DNA of 64,000 nt from Blastomyces gilchristii SLH14081 (GCF_000003855.2 NW_003101680.1:3601753-3665752); one strand, 5' to 3'; positions 12,890 to 26,092 are shown, numbered from the stretch's first letter. Notes: generated by a model from the letters alone, not told the origin. Numbers and translations: made by a program.

Positions 12890-13251
12890 TTCCCCCTTTG
12901 CCCCCTCCCATTGAGCTTAAGCTCTATTCTTTTCGTTTCCCTGTTCTCGCAGTGGAGAGCTGTTTCCCTTAGACATATCTTCTCATTCCCTTCCTCTTCC
13001 CGCTTCCACCATCCACTCCCGTCTTATATAAATAACGCCAGGCGGTGTGGGCCCTCTCTGGCTCTGGATCTGGCTCTGGCTCTGAGTTTTCCCCCTCTCC
13101 CAGCCTGGCTGGTCCCCCCTGAAGTTTTCACGCGCACTTTTTTGTTCTTGTTTTTATTTTTTTTTACTGCTCTCCTCGAACTAAAAACCAAAAGTAAAAT
13201 ACCTAGGCGCAGAAACCTTGGTAACTTACGTCTTCATAAATTTGTCCAGCC

Positions 13252-16200
13252 ATGGCATCCACCCTCAACTCCGTGTCGTCGTCTGCCAACGGAGCCTCAG
13301 GCAATCCTCTCAGCAATCCTATGCAGCAGAATCCCTCCTCTGCTGCTTCTAACAATAATAACAACAGCAACAGCAGCAACAACAACAACAGCAGCAGCAG
13401 CAGCAGGCCAGCTATGCGCTCGAGTTCCACGCTCAAGACCAGCACTGATGGAAGTCGACGGCAGGCAGCCAGCCCAGTCGACGGTGCTCAAAGGTATGTC
13501 GTCGTTCTCGTTGCCATTGTCTCTGTCGCGGGAGCCGCACCTTCCCATTATCCCATTCCCCATTCGTCTCCATCGTCCTTTCCCCCTTGGCAGCTGTGGC
13601 ATTGTCTTTGTTGTCGTGTTACGACTGTGGCCGTGGAAGGAGCCAAGGAGGTTCCAGCTTAGGCGTTGAGCCTCCTCATGCCTTCCAAATTTCCGCCAAC
13701 GCCCCAGAGCTTTTCTTCTTCCACACACACAAACACGTAAACTCACCACATGCACACACACAAACACAAACCTCTACACATCTACAAAGCCTCCAGTTGA
13801 TTCCTCTTCCTGCTTCTCCGTGACCTTGCCCTTAGTCCGTCAGATAGGCGCTGAAACATTCTATGTCTATTCTCATTTCTTGCCATGTTCGCCTCGATGT
13901 CTTGAATCGATTTTGCCCTCTACCACGAGCACGTTCACTGACTTTATTCCTCCGTCCTTCGCATATATTATAGGCGTAATAACCCCCCAAAGGCCTGGAC
14001 TCAATCCACAAATCCTCTCACCCAAAAGCCTTCCTATCCAAACCAGAACGGAGGAGCTCCTCAGCGGAAATCCACAATTTCTCCGAATCCAATGGCGTCG
14101 TCGTCGCCGAACAGGGAGTCAAATACCCCTGATATGCATGCAAATGACCGCCTTACCTTCCTCTTAGCTGCCTGCATAGTACGTCCAGTCCTTCTTTCCC
14201 TTACCGGTCCTAGGCACACACACACATGCGTCGTCGTTCCTCTACTAACACATTCTGTTTGGTAGGGTTTAAATGCAACCGTCACAACTAAAAGCGGAGA
14301 GAAGTTTTCCGGTATTTTTTCGGGCTCGTCGTTGGAACCAAATGACTCTTCGTTTGCATTGAAAATGACACAACGTTGCTCCTCCCCACAACCAGACCAC
14401 AGTCGGTCGAATGGCCTCAGTGATCATTCCAGCCTTTACATTGGGTCAGGCGTAGATCATCAAATGATTTTCGATGTTCAAGATGTTGCGGATGTCTGTG
14501 TTGAAAACGTCTCGACTGTCGGAATTGCTGCAAAAGAACAGAATGGTAATTAAGACAGCCTCTCCATCTTTTACCACACACATTTTAGCTAACATTCGTT
14601 TTACTAGGAGCTCCCACGGGCTTCAAAACAGACACGGACATCTCTGGCGGCCAAGCAGTCCGAGAAAGAGAACTCCAACGCTGGGAACCCGGCACAGATG
14701 CTCCTGTTGACTTGTCTTTGGAGAGCGCAGGCTCGACTAGTTGGGACCAATTTGAAGTAAATGAACGCCTTTTTGGGGCCACTACAAGTTACGACGAGAA
14801 TCTATACACCACTCGAATAGATCGTTCGGACCCATCATATAAACGCAAGGAAGCTGAGGCAGCTAGAATTGCACGTGAGATCGAATCCAGTGAGACGGAT
14901 AATGCCCATTTAAGGGAAGAGCGCGGTTTAGTCGCTGAAAACGATTACGCAAATGAGGAGGATAAATACAGTGGTGTTCGTCGTGAGGATTTTCCCCCTC
15001 TCCAATCCGGACAACCAAACAAGTATACTCCACCTGCAAGGCGTGCACCCACAAGCCACCCTACTGTTCCCGGCGCCCCGGTTGATCCCGCAATCATTAG
15101 TGCCCAAATCGCGCGCCCCGACATACCACCGAAGCAATCAAGCCAGCCCAAGATCAACATCACACCTTCACAAACTACTATAACTACTTCAACTACCACT
15201 ACTGATGCGGTCAAGGATAAAGCACCAGAAACAACCAAATCCGCCCCATCTCTTAAACCCCCTACAAGTTCCGAACAGAAACAGGTCTCCGGAAAACCTA
15301 CGTCGAATTCCAATGTTCCTTCAAAGCGCAATGGAGTCGAGAATGCATCCTCCAACGTGGAGGTAGAAGTACTTGACCATTTCCGGCAGTTCGCGACCAT
15401 TGAGAAGATGAAACTCCAAGAGCGTCGTCGGAATCAAGCGTCCTATGATCGGACGATTAAACTCAATGAGCTGATGAAGTTTTCTAAGAACTTCAAACTT
15501 GGAACGCCTGTTCCAAAAGATCTTGTGCCCATCTTGGCCAAGGATCCTAGTAAGCAGGAGGAAATTATCGAGAAAGCACGCCGGCAACACGAGGAAAAGC
15601 TTGCAGCTGCCGCCGCCAAAGCAGCTGGTGCAACCCCTCCAGACGCTTCGACTGCTACTGCTCCTGCCGCTGAACAGAAGCCCACTGCGCCTCGCGCTTC
15701 GGGCTCTTCCCGATACGATGTTGGCGCGGTGCCACCGGTGGCACCGTCAGATCGCCAACAATACCCCCGCGGCCGCCAAGGGTATCCACCAATGGGCCCT
15801 CATAGTGGCCCAGGAGGACGACCGATGGGACATCATACAGCGCATCCGGGGCGGTCGGGTCCTGGTCTTCTTAGCCACCGCCTGGCGGATATTCAGCAGC
15901 AACGTAAAGGCGGAGCGATGGGTCATCCTATGCCTCCCCCTCTTCCTGTTCAGGATGGGCGTATTACCCCTCACGGACCCCTTGGTGGAGATCAGTCTAG
16001 TCTTAATAGCCCTCATAAATCGGTGCAGAGCCCAACGTCGGCTACTTCAACGAAATTCAATGTCAGGGCACACGAATTTAAGCCTAACCCAGCTGCACAT
16101 ACCTTTACTCCCGGAGGCACATCTGCCATGACATCAGGCCCAGCTAACGCTAGGCCACAATCGATTTCACGTGCTGCTAGCCCATCTGCCTTTTTTGGTG

Positions 16201-17401
16201 CAAAGAAACCACTACCGCCATCAGAACGGCCCTCAATTAATGACCACTTCAACCCAGTTAAGCGAATGAAAAAAGAGGCAACAGAGCAGAGTACTACTAA
16301 AGACTACGCATTTAATGGTGGAATTCCCCAAGCGTATCGGACTCCGCCTACCTGGGAGGTTGCTCCGATTAATGCTGAGAAAACTTACGCTGATATGTTT
16401 AAAACACCTACCCCTGTACCTTCGGCTTCCCCGCAACGGGCTGCATCTAATCCTCAATTGCCACATCAACATCAGCTACCGTTTCACCTCCAGCACTCAG
16501 GTCCTCCAACCACGGGTCCGCCTCAGGCTCATCCACACCCCCACGCACAATCACACCACCCATCAGGACCCCCACTCTTTGAAGATCACCATCGCATGCA
16601 CATGTCTGCTTCTACTTCGCAAGTATACCCATCGCCCAGATTACAACAAACCCCTGTGGCATACCATTCTCCCATGGGACACCATGCACAGCTAGCATAT
16701 GGACAACCGGTTCCACAGTTCTACACGGCCCAGGGGCCGCAACCCCCTCACATGCGACACTATCCCGGCGGCCCACAGTTTGTTAACCCGCAAAACGGCA
16801 TGGGAGCGCCCATGATGGTCCAGCAGCCTTCGAACGGTCCTTATGCAGGTATGCCACAAGGTATGGGTGTCCCATACAACCCACAAATGCCAATGTATTC
16901 ACCCAATGCCGGCCATGCCTACCCGCAACATGTACCACCGCCACCTCAACCACATAGTGGCTACCCCAGCCCAAGCCGAGGTGCACCTATGATGATGCAT
17001 CAGGGCTCACAACAGGGCTCGCAACAGGGCCACCCTCCTCAGCCTATCATGTTTATGAATTCTAGTCAACATGGACAACCCGTCTACGCCCCACAGCAAC
17101 CAGGTTACAGTGAGTGAACTCGACATATTTCCATTCTTTTCATAGCTCCCAATACTCGCCATGCTAACTATTTGAAAAAGTTCCTCCAGTACGCGCTGGT
17201 TATCCTCAACATCAGCAGTCTCATTTCAACACCAGCCCTCACCAAACACACCATTACCCACACCATCAGCATAGAGCCCAGAACAATACTCACTACAATC
17301 AAATGCCACACATGCATCATCCCCACATGGCGCCGCAAGGCCCCCCTCAGAACGCACCTGCTGGACCCCATCCTCCAGAGGCTGTTGATGAGGTGAAATG
17401 A
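13252..17401 (+). CDS. pbp1: PAB1-binding protein 1 / ataxin-2 homologue
   Basis: Five exons: 13252-13493, 13974-14178, 14266-14545, 14608-17109, 17181-17401; 1,149 residues. Intron 1 is 480 nt, the others 62-87 nt. Ataxin-2/PBP1 binds poly(A)-binding protein, influences poly(A) length, assembles stress granules and in yeast restrains TORC1 (family knowledge). Domains: Asn/Ser-rich N-terminus; Lsm-type fold split over exons 2-3 (residues ~130-245; GLNATVTTKSGEKFSGIFSG, FALKMTQR); LsmAD (~290-360; ATTSYDENLYTTRIDRSDPS); a charged helical stretch (~510-580); a PAM2-like motif near residue 727 (KFNVRAHEFKPNP), expected to bind the PABP MLLE domain; and a long Pro/Gln/His/Met-rich low-complexity C-terminus. 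The start ATG has a good context (GCCATGG). Confidence 0.93.
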
Positions 17402-20400
17402 GAAGTTTCAGTGGCTAAATTTACGGCTTCCTTTTCCTTCGCTGGAAACAACCGATTGTGGCATGAAAACCACAGAAATGCTCACTTGCCATTTTCCTTT
17501 TCCGGAATGTTGCGTGCAGTGGCGGGACTAGTAACTTGTGCTACGTTGCTTCTTGCTATACTTTTTCTTAACCCGGTTACATTTTGGCGGCGCAGTGTTG
17601 ATTGATATTTGCTTTTACTGGTCTCGTGTGGTGCGGTTGCAACATTCAAAACATGGTTAAATGAATATACATGAGCGGATTGCGCGGAGTGCTCGTAGTA
17701 AGCTTTTGTTGATACATTCTCTCATTCCTCTCTGTCCGTTTATGCAATTCTAACAGTGATACAGGAACTTGGAGGTGAGATTGATCATATACGAATATTC
17801 GCCGCTGGATGGAAGAAGGTCGCTTTCCTGGACGAATCAAGGGCTTCCGCGCCTAACGTAGGCGAGGCGATCAGCTAAAAAGCTTTGAATCGATCCCTCG
17901 CTGGAATATATACCGTGACCCACAGGATCGGCGCAAGCCAAACCCTAGCCACTATTGAGGTCACTAGCTGGTTCGAAGATATTGAAAGGGGAGTTCGATA
18001 GGGCATCCCCCGCCGGTGGAGGCCATTTTAAGAAGGATTGCCGTTCAAAAAGAAGCTCGAGGTCGATATCCTGACTAGAAAAGGGGGGTTGTTGGGGGAT
18101 TTGTTGATATATAAATACTGTTATGTGATGCAGAAGAAACGAGCTCGGGCTTATGAGCGCGGAAATGAAGGCGGCAATGGTGGGATGTATGAAATTGATG
18201 AGGCGAGTGGGATTAGATATTTTTTCGAGGCAGGCCGGAGTGGGATGTCACTGAGAGTATAGCTGTTGGCTTTTAGTACTTTTTTTCACGTCTTTTTCTT
18301 TCCGTGTGAGGAAGATGGGGACAACAAGGAGGAATGATGTGGTTTTCTCGTTGATTATTATTACTGCTACTATTTTAGTTAAATGAATTTTTGTTTCCGA
18401 AGAGAAATGGCCTCTGCCTTTGAGCTACATAACTGCTTCTCGCCGTTTTTTGACCTTCAGAAACGCAGTTTGCCTTCTCCGAAACGGAAAATGTGGCATG
18501 GAAGGGAAATTGAACAGCAGATAAAAAGCTTCAATAACCATCTATATATTTTATTTCTTAATCATTACTAGTGCTATTCTCATCCGTATAAAGATGAGAG
18601 ATTTGAAATATTGTGTTTTTAGAGCTTAATTATTAAATGCTCTGCTTGAAGGATTTATATATTTGTTATATACTTTTTTACGTTCAAATTCTGGATATAC
18701 TCCACTCCGTACATATATGTTAACCATTTTTTGAACTCCATATGCGTGAATCTTATGTTACGTGCATTTTTCATATCGTGTTCTGTTCCACACATCTAGG
18801 GGATGCATGTAACCTATCATCCTATGTGGCTAGGTTACTTGAGTAGACTGGCTGGCTACATGGTATCACTGAACTGGCTGGCTGGCCTGAAACGGAATTA
18901 TCCTCATTCTATTAGTTAGATGTAGGGCATATTGTTAAAAACTGAATTGCCCTCCGGCCCCCTTTCTCATTTTTCTGCGTCCAGGTTCCTCTTTTCCAAC
19001 ACGTAGCTTTTGAGATTTGAAGGGTTGCCGCCCTAGGGGGGTGAGGCGTATCGTGTAAGGGAGAGGGGAGGGGGGAGAAAAGGTTAGTTCTGGGGTGGTG
19101 AGAATGATGGGTGGGTTAAATACTTCAATATTTCAATAGCTTCCATGCATTCGCTGTGTAAAGAAGGATGCGGGACGTGGCGTGCTGTATGGGAAGATGC
19201 TGTGAGACGTTTTTGGGAGTTGACGTACATGTATACACGTGTATACGATGATGATCGTATTGCGTGTATGGTGGTGCAACGGAATGAGTATGTTGTTGAT
19301 TTTCTGGGGTGGATATTGTTTTACTCCGTCCCCCTCTTTTTTTTTTTTTTTTGGGTCTTACTTTTCTTTTGGTTGTTGCTATCAATGTTTGCGGGGAGTA
19401 TCAGCGCTCTGACGAAGACAGATACGTACCTAGAAACGCACGCTATAATGTTAGCGAATGAAGATGGATGTTTCAAAGCGGTCAACAATATCTTTGACGT
19501 TGTGTTTTCGTCGCCCCCTAGGTTTTCTCTCGCTACTCAGAGCTTGCGATTGGGACTGGGGTTTGTTTGGCCTTTTATTCATAGGTCTAGGGGGGGAGGC
19601 ATGTGAGATGGACATGATAGCCCTAATCCCTTTCAAACTTCTTTCACTTCATTCTTCTCCTCAGGTCTTTTCAGTTTCTATTTTTGGTCATCATTCATAC
19701 GCCCAGGCGAAGGTTTACACTGGCACATGAAAGAATCACTGCAGCAGAAAAAGCGGTTCTCAGCAAGAGAACCTCTATTGGAAAAAGGCAAATGTGACGT
19801 CGAACCGACAATTTCGTTTGCGGGCAGCACGGGGTCTTCAGGAATTCTCCTGGGCCTTCCGCTTTCTCAATCTCGTGGGTAGCCTCGATCCATGACTGAG
19901 TCGGCGAAAAGAACAAATATCAAGATAATTTCGCACCAACAAAGTCGAGAAATCCACAATTCCCTCCTCAAGAAGAGAGATACATATTCTGGTACACTCT
20001 GCGTTCCCTCTCGCTCTCAAGCCAATCCCTTTCCTGCTTGATCTCTCTAGCTCCGGTTCCTCGCGCAGTGATGTAGGCAAAATCTTAATTGTCCGCCACT
20101 GCCATTAGCTCCTCGTGTCCTCATGTAGCAAAGCGGACAGGAACTCCAGTTAAGTGGTGGTAATTGTTTCTTTGTACACACTGTTATCTTGCGGTTTCTC
20201 CAAGAGATCTTCCATGATAACTTCATGACTGTCCCAGTAATTTCACTTGTGGAGACAGAAATCAGATCCCTCTTGCCACAGCGTGCCTGCGACAGTCTAT
20301 CCCCCAAAGAGAGGAGAGAGGGAAGAGGAGCAGAGAGCAGCAGAAGAAGAGACCGTTTTGAGAGGTAGAGAGGGCGGCGACAGAGAGCCAGAATATCCCG

Positions 20401-21296
20401 GCCGGTTTGGCGATCGGGATCCCACGACTCCATAGTTCAGAAAAAAAAAATGAAAAATCCGCCTTATCAGTCATAAAAGAAGGGCATGGCCTTTCTTCTG
20501 AAGACCAAGAGGAAGAAGATAGAAGAATTATACCTCGCAAAAATTGATGAAACTTGTCACGTCGATGTCACATTTGCCTTATCCGGTAGGGGTGCGAGTA
20601 CCGCGTCTCTCTGTGCATGTACCAAAACTCTTGCCTGGCGTTTTTTGGGAGTCTGACCTTTTACCAGTTTCGCATCATAGGAGATTCTTAGGAATGAAAA
20701 AGGGGGGGAATAGGTTCGCAAGTTCGTCTCTTGAGGCGGTGGGGAAGGGAATAATAATACAACATAGCAGAGGCGGGGGCTGGGAACTGACCTTTCTAGG
20801 AGTTGAAATGTACGGTTCGTAAAATGAATAGAGTGGGTTAGGATATAATCATAAAGCTAGCTATTTCAAAAACGTAGCTTTTCACTCTAGTGTTGGTTAT
20901 CGAGAAATGGAAAGTTGAGATTTGTTGCTGTTAAAAAGTACTTTGAGATCGCGAACAGTTGCGGCGGCAAAAATAGCTATCGGCGGATGTAAGCGCTAAA
21001 GTAAAGCGCTAACCCAATCAGGACAAATGACAGAACGCCATTTGTGATAATGACAGCTTGGTCGCGGTCCCTTGCTGTTCACACAACGTCTAAGCCGTGC
21101 AGATATCCCGATACCCAGTTTTGTTTTTGAGTTTTTTATGTCTTTGATGATAATGATATACCGTCTATTTTAAACGTTTATTTGACCTCCAATTTTCTGT
21201 TTTCCTACTGCAAGGGGCGGACACAAGAGCCACGATTACCCCTGTTTTGATCTACTTGCGGGGGCGGAATATATCACTCTTCTTTATTTTCTAGAA
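17402..21296. other. Intergenic 3.9 kb between PBP1 and SCY1-like gene
   Basis: No convincing gene. It contains the PBP1 3' UTR, a speculative two-exon 46-codon ORF (17671-17697 + 17765-17878) and an isolated 74-codon ORF at 18038-18262, then mixed AT-rich and purine/pyrimidine-rich sequence with a T-run near 19340. Imperfect relatives of TACTCCGTA occur near 18703 and 19322. Confidence 0.5.
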
Positions 21297-24203
21297 ATGG
21301 ATTTTCTAAAATCAGCTGTCGCTTCGGCGATTGCCAAAGGCAGCTCGTTTCCGTACAGCTTCGGCGACCGGGTTGATGATAACGACTCCATATGGACACT
21401 TCACAATGGCACAAAGCGGGTATGGGTTTAGAATACACTATCCAAACCTGCCTCCATTAATATGCTGGGACTAATCTAGATATTTTCTTTTCGACAATCT
21501 AGGAAGATGGCTCATCGTGCAGCATATTCACATTTGATATCGCAGCAAATAAACCCCGCCTACCACTTGCCAAAAACGCAGTTCGCAAACACCGTACCCT
21601 TAGGCATCCCGGGGTTGTCAAAGTGCTAGAAACGATAGAGGTGGGGATACCTCTTTTGTCGGGTATCGAGATGCTACTGCAGGAACAAGAAGGCTAACGG
21701 AAGGCGTAGACAGACATGAACATTTATATCGTGACCGAAAGGATCACTCCGCTTTCGTGGCCGGTAAAAAGGAGGAGCCTGAGCGAGGAAACCGCAAAAT
21801 GGGGCTTATTTGCAATTGCTGTGAGTTTTACTACTTATTTGCTTACTGGAAGGCATCTTTTTTTTTTACTAATTCTGTGAACTTTTGTAGTCGACGCTTA
21901 AATTTATCAACGAAGATGCGTCTTCGGTTCACGGCGCGGTCAGAGTCTCCTCTATATACACAAGCGAAAGTGGGGAATGGAAACTGGGAGGGTTTGATAT
22001 ACTCAGCTCCATGAAGGAGGACGACGCCGTAATATACGTTCGTTTCCCCTTCTCCTGGCCAACACAAAAACACTGGTGATTAATATTGTGGCAGACATAT
22101 GGTAGCCTCATGCCGGATTCTTCACGTTATGCACCACCGGAGATCACGAAAGGCGGCGGCTGGGAAACTATCAAACGCAACCCATTACCTGCGACGGATT
22201 CTTACAATTTTGGGTGCCTTATTTTCGAGGTTTTTAATGGTAGCTACAGAGGGAACGACCAAGCAGGCCAGACCTCAAATGTCCCTCCAAGCATGCATCA
22301 AAGTTACAAGAGACTTATGAATCCCAACCCAAAGCTAAGGCTCAGCGTGGCCCATTTCCTGGAACAAGGAAAACGCAGCGGAGGTTTTTTCGAAACTCCG
22401 TTAATCCGGCTCACCCAGGATATTGAAAGTTTAGGATTGAAAAGTGAAGGGGAACGGGATCAATTTATTAAGTATGTCCAACGTATCTTCCAAACAACAT
22501 GGGGGATCCTTTGTCTAATCTAGCTATTCTAGTGAGCTCGATGAGCTGACAGACGATTTCCCTGAGGATTTCTTTAAAATGAAGGTCTTGCCTGAGTTGC
22601 TAAAATCTGTTGAGTTTGGCGGCGGAGGACCAAAAGTTTTTGCTTCCATTTTAAAGATCGGCACGAAGCTCTCAGAGGAGGAGTATTCGAGTAAACTTAT
22701 ACCGGTTATCGTACGATTATTTGGCAACCCTGACCGTGCTATGCGTGTTTGCTTGCTTGATAATCTCCCTTTGATGATCGACCACCTCCCACAGAAAATT
22801 GTTAACGATAAAATATTTCCCCAAATGGTAAGTTTCATACCGTGGGAACGATTGAATAGATTTATTTACAATATTAACGTCTATTGTTAGGTAACTGGTT
22901 TTACCGATATCGCCCCGGTTGTAAGGGAGCAGACTGTAAAAGCAGTACTCGCTGTCATCGGGAAACTCTCTGACCGAACCATTAACGGCGAACTGTTGCG
23001 ATACCTTGCCAAAACTGCCAATGACGAGCAACCAGGAATCCGAACAAACACGACCATATGTCTCGGGCGAATTGCAAGGAACCTAGGGCAAAGCGTAAGT
23101 TCATTCCTTTTTATTCTAACTAATTACAAGCCATTGCTAATACCAACATTTTTATTCAGTCAAGAGCCAAAGTCCTCACAGCTGCATTCAGTCGTTCCCT
23201 GAGAGATCCGTTCGTCCATGCCCGAAACGCAGGTCTCCTTGCTCTAAGTGCAACTCTAGACCTATTTACTGAAGAGGACTGTGCAACAAAATTGTTGCCG
23301 GCAATTTGTCCTTCTTTATTGGACAAGGAGAAGTGAGTATTGCCATGCCAGGCACCAGGCGCAAAAGTAATTTTCACTGACTGATGAAATAGGCTTGTCC
23401 GAGACCAAGCAAACAAAACGCTTGATTTATATCTTCAGCGCATTCGCAAGTTTAGTGCATCGATGCCTGATACAACGTTACCAGCCCAGAACCTCTCTGA
23501 AACTCATGTCGCAGTCGCTGCACGGATGGGTACGCCAAATGACACATCCTGGGCAGGATGGGCAATTTCGTCATTTACGAATAAAATAACAAGTGCGAAA
23601 GGTGAAATTGAGCCAACATCTAATGGCAGTCAGTCCGCTGTTGCACCTGCAACTCGAGCTTCGTCAATGCCGCATACAGTGAGATCGTCGCCATCTGCCC
23701 AGGTAAATAAATCAAGCGAAGCCTTGCGGCTTGGTGCACCACAAATTTCTCGAACTACATCGGAGCCTCCACCTAAGGATTCCAAGTTGGAACCTGAACA
23801 TGAGGAAGAAGACGCGTTTGATGCGTGGGGAGCTATAGATGATGAGGATAACGAAGATGATGGGTCCGACGCCTTTTATGACGCTAAGGGATCCCCTTCT
23901 CCCAGTCTACCTACAACATCTACGCACACGCCATTCGATGACGGCGGAGAACCCGATTTTGCTGGGTGGTTAGCCGCCCAGTCCAAAGCCAAATCTAAAA
24001 GGCCATTACCCAAAGGGCTCTCCAAATCCACCAACACAAAAGTCGCGGGTGCCACACGGCTAACAAGCACATCGAAAGCATCCGTCCCGAGCAGTAAGAG
24101 CTCGTCTGTCAAAGGTAGAACGTCCTCCCAACCAGCTAAAACGATCGATACGAAGCCGAAAGAAGACGCAGGCGAGGATGACTGGGGCGATGCTTGGGAT
24201 TAA
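21297..24203 (+). CDS. SCY1-like pseudokinase (SCYL / Cex1 family)
   Basis: Nine exons: 21297-21419, 21503-21640, 21710-21820, 21891-22037, 22095-22471, 22533-22827, 22891-23094, 23160-23332, 23393-24203; 792 residues. SCYL proteins are catalytically dead kinases with HEAT repeats; SCYL1/Cex1 act in Golgi-ER COPI traffic and in nuclear tRNA export (family knowledge). Visible: degenerate N-terminal kinase lobe without a glycine-rich loop, HGAVRV in place of HRD and GGFDI in place of DFG; HEAT-like helical repeats at residues ~330-560 (KVLPELLKSVEFGGGG, RDPFVHARNAGLLALSATLD); a disordered acidic C-terminus ending DDWGDAWD. The exon 4 donor is uncertain: GTTCGT after 22037 (chosen, gives VIYTYGSLMPD) or GTAATA after 22028; both stay in frame. 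Confidence 0.9.
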
Positions 24204-24687
24204 CAACTTTAGTCTTTCTGTTTTTAATGAGAGGTTTACCTACTTGCTCAAGACTGCGTCTGCCTGCAAGTTGTCTACATCTATATCACATTAATTCATA
24301 TTTATATATGTTGCACGAGTGCAGCCGTTAGCATAGCGTCTTTGGTAATTGGATATATAGAGAGTACATACAGCTTACATGAAATAGTGAATTGAAGACA
24401 TTACCTAAAGCCGACCCGCTTCCCGAATAATGTACCATCAACAGTGCCGGTAAGTTAGGAAGTATTAGTTGTCAAAGGTTGTAGTCGTGTGACAGTTCTC
24501 AGAAGTGACGTGAGGATTAATCTGTGGATACAAAACTACGAGTTTCCCGCTGAAAGGTTCGCAAACCACCAATGACTGTCGGCCCTTTTAGCTCAAGATT
24601 TTTAAAAATTGATTTACAATATCAAAAATAAAATGAGAGAAGAATGAACCAAAATGGGAAAAAAAGGAAAAAAGAATACTTCGTATA
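24204..24687. other. Intergenic between SCY1-like gene and tRNA-Gly
   Basis: 3' region of the SCY1-like gene and downstream flank of the tRNA. AT-rich, with no ORF of note. Confidence 0.6.
24659..24673 (-). terminator. Pol III oligo-T terminator of tRNA-Gly
   Basis: On the minus strand, runs of six and seven thymines lie about 15-30 nt past the 3' end of the tRNA, the usual RNA polymerase III stop. Confidence 0.85.
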
Positions 24688-24779
24688 TGCATCATCCGTG
24701 AATCGAACACGGGCCCCATCGAGACTCGGTGACTCGAAAGTCATGGCAACGATGGATTCTACCACTAGACCAATGATGC
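24688..24779 (-). tRNA. tRNA-Gly (GCC) with 21-nt intron
   Basis: Minus-strand sequence folds as a cloverleaf: acceptor stem GCATCAT/ATGATGC with discriminator A, D arm TGGTCTAGTGGTAGA, anticodon stem CATCG/CGATG with loop TTGCCAT (anticodon GCC), and T arm GTTCGATTC. A 21-nt intron sits at the canonical place one base 3' of the anticodon (after A37). Mature length 71 nt before CCA addition. A-box and B-box promoters are internal. Confidence 0.93.
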
Positions 24780-24978
24780 TAGCTTGTTGAAGTGAGCCTC
24801 TCGCCACTTAATTAATATAGGCCTCGTTCGATGACCCCCTGCTGGCATTAACGGCTACCTGGTCATCAAACAATCTCGACAAAACCCATGGATAGTTACC
24901 GCCACCCTGCATTTCTTATTTTTCTTAATTCAACACAAGCATCAAATGCTCGCTTACGCTCGCTTTGCTGCTTGCGCA

Positions 24979-25340
24979 GCCCCGGCCCCCCTCTATCACT
25001 TCCACTCTCTACCTCTACCCCCTCTTACCACCCCTGCCACCCCTTCCACTCCCTACCTCCTCTACCACCACCACCGCCTCTACCGCCCCGCAGCTCCCCC
25101 TACCACTTCCACCCCCTACCTCTACACCCCTTACCACCCCTACCCCCTCTACCACCACCACCGCCTCTACCGCCCCGCAACCCCCCCTACCACTTCTACC
25201 CCCTACCTCTACCCCCTTCTTACCACCCCTACCCTCTCTACCACCACCACCGCCTCTACCGCCCCGCAAACCCCCCTATCACTTCCACTCTCTACCTCTA
25301 CCCACTCTTACCACTCCTTCCACCCCTTCCACTCTCTTTA
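24979..25340. repeat. Pyrimidine-rich minisatellite, left arm
   Basis: C/T-rich on the plus strand with ~88-bp units. The landmark TCTACCACCACCACCGCCTC recurs at 25061, 25148 and 25237, each followed by TACCGCCCCGCA and a CACTTCCAC segment. All three plus-strand frames are open because stop codons are rare in such sequence; the predicted peptides are Pro/Tyr/Thr-rich nonsense. Confidence 0.9.
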
Positions 25341-25394
25341 TTACAGAGTATTTAGCAGTATATACTATAAACACAGAGATCAAAATGTGGTAGA

Positions 25395-26092
25395 GATAGT
25401 AAGAGAGGAGTAGAGATAGTGAAAGTGATAGAAGAGACTGCAGAGCAGTAGAGGTAGTGATAGTGATAGAGAGAGTAGAGATGGAAGGGATGGAAGGGGT
25501 GGTAAGAGAGGGGTAGGAGTGGTAAGAGAGTGACTGGTAAGATGAGGGTAGAGATATGAAGTGGAAGTGATAGGAGGTGCTGTGGGGCGTTAGACGCAGT
25601 GGTGGTGGTAGAGAGGGTAGAGGTGGAAGGGGTGGTAGAGGTGGTAGAGGTGATAGAGGTGGTAAAGGGGGGGTAGAAGTGGAAGGAATGATAGGGGTGG
25701 TAAGAGAGAGGGTGATAAGATGGGGGTAGAGATATGAAGTAGAAGTGATAGGGGGTGCTGCGGGGCGTTAGAGGCGGTGGTGGTGGTAGAGGGGGTAGAG
25801 GGGGTAGAGGGTGAAAGGGGTGATAGAGGTGGTAAGAGAGTGAGTGATAAGATGAGAGTAGAGATAGAGAGTGGAAGTGATAGAGGGTGCTGTGGGGCGG
25901 TAGAGGCAGTGGTGGTGGTAGAGAGGGTAGAGGTGAAAGGGGTGGTAGGGGTGGTAAGGGGGGGTCGGAGTGGAAGGGGTGGTAGGGGTGATAGGGGTGG
26001 TAAGAGAGTAGAGGTATGAAGTAGAAGTGATAGGGGTGCTGCGGGGCGTTAGAGGCGGTGGTGGTGGTAGAGGCGGTAAGGGTGGTAGGAGC
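25395..26092. repeat. Purine-rich minisatellite, right arm (inverted)
   Basis: G/A-rich on the plus strand and the reverse complement of the left-arm family. The complement of the left landmark (GAGGCGGTGGTGGTGGTAGA and variants) recurs near 25591, 25769, 25901 and 26050, with units of 130-180 bp and internal GGTGGTAGAG duplications. With the left arm it forms a long imperfect inverted repeat around a ~55-bp AT-rich spacer. Confidence 0.9.

Larger units (their letters stand above)
9511..13251. other. Intergenic 3.7 kb, AT-rich block plus PBP1 leader
   Basis: Contains the BUD6 promoter side (TCACGTGA palindrome at 9828-9835), an AT-rich gene-poor block (about 10400-12650) and the likely 5' leader of PBP1 (from about 12700), which is pyrimidine-rich and carries a (CTT)n microsatellite. 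Four perfect copies of TACGGAGTA/TACTCCGTA lie in the AT-rich block. ORFs here are short and show no recognisable family. Confidence 0.6.

Noticed and set aside
12659..13669. 336-codon ORF across the PBP1 leader and exon 1
   Set aside because: Driven by the (CTT)n repeat and out of frame with the clear PBP1 exon 1; it crosses the GTATGT donor.
20047..20433. 128-codon minus-strand ORF in the 17.4-21.3 kb gap
   Set aside because: Ser/Leu-rich without family features; overlapping ORFs of similar length on the other strand.
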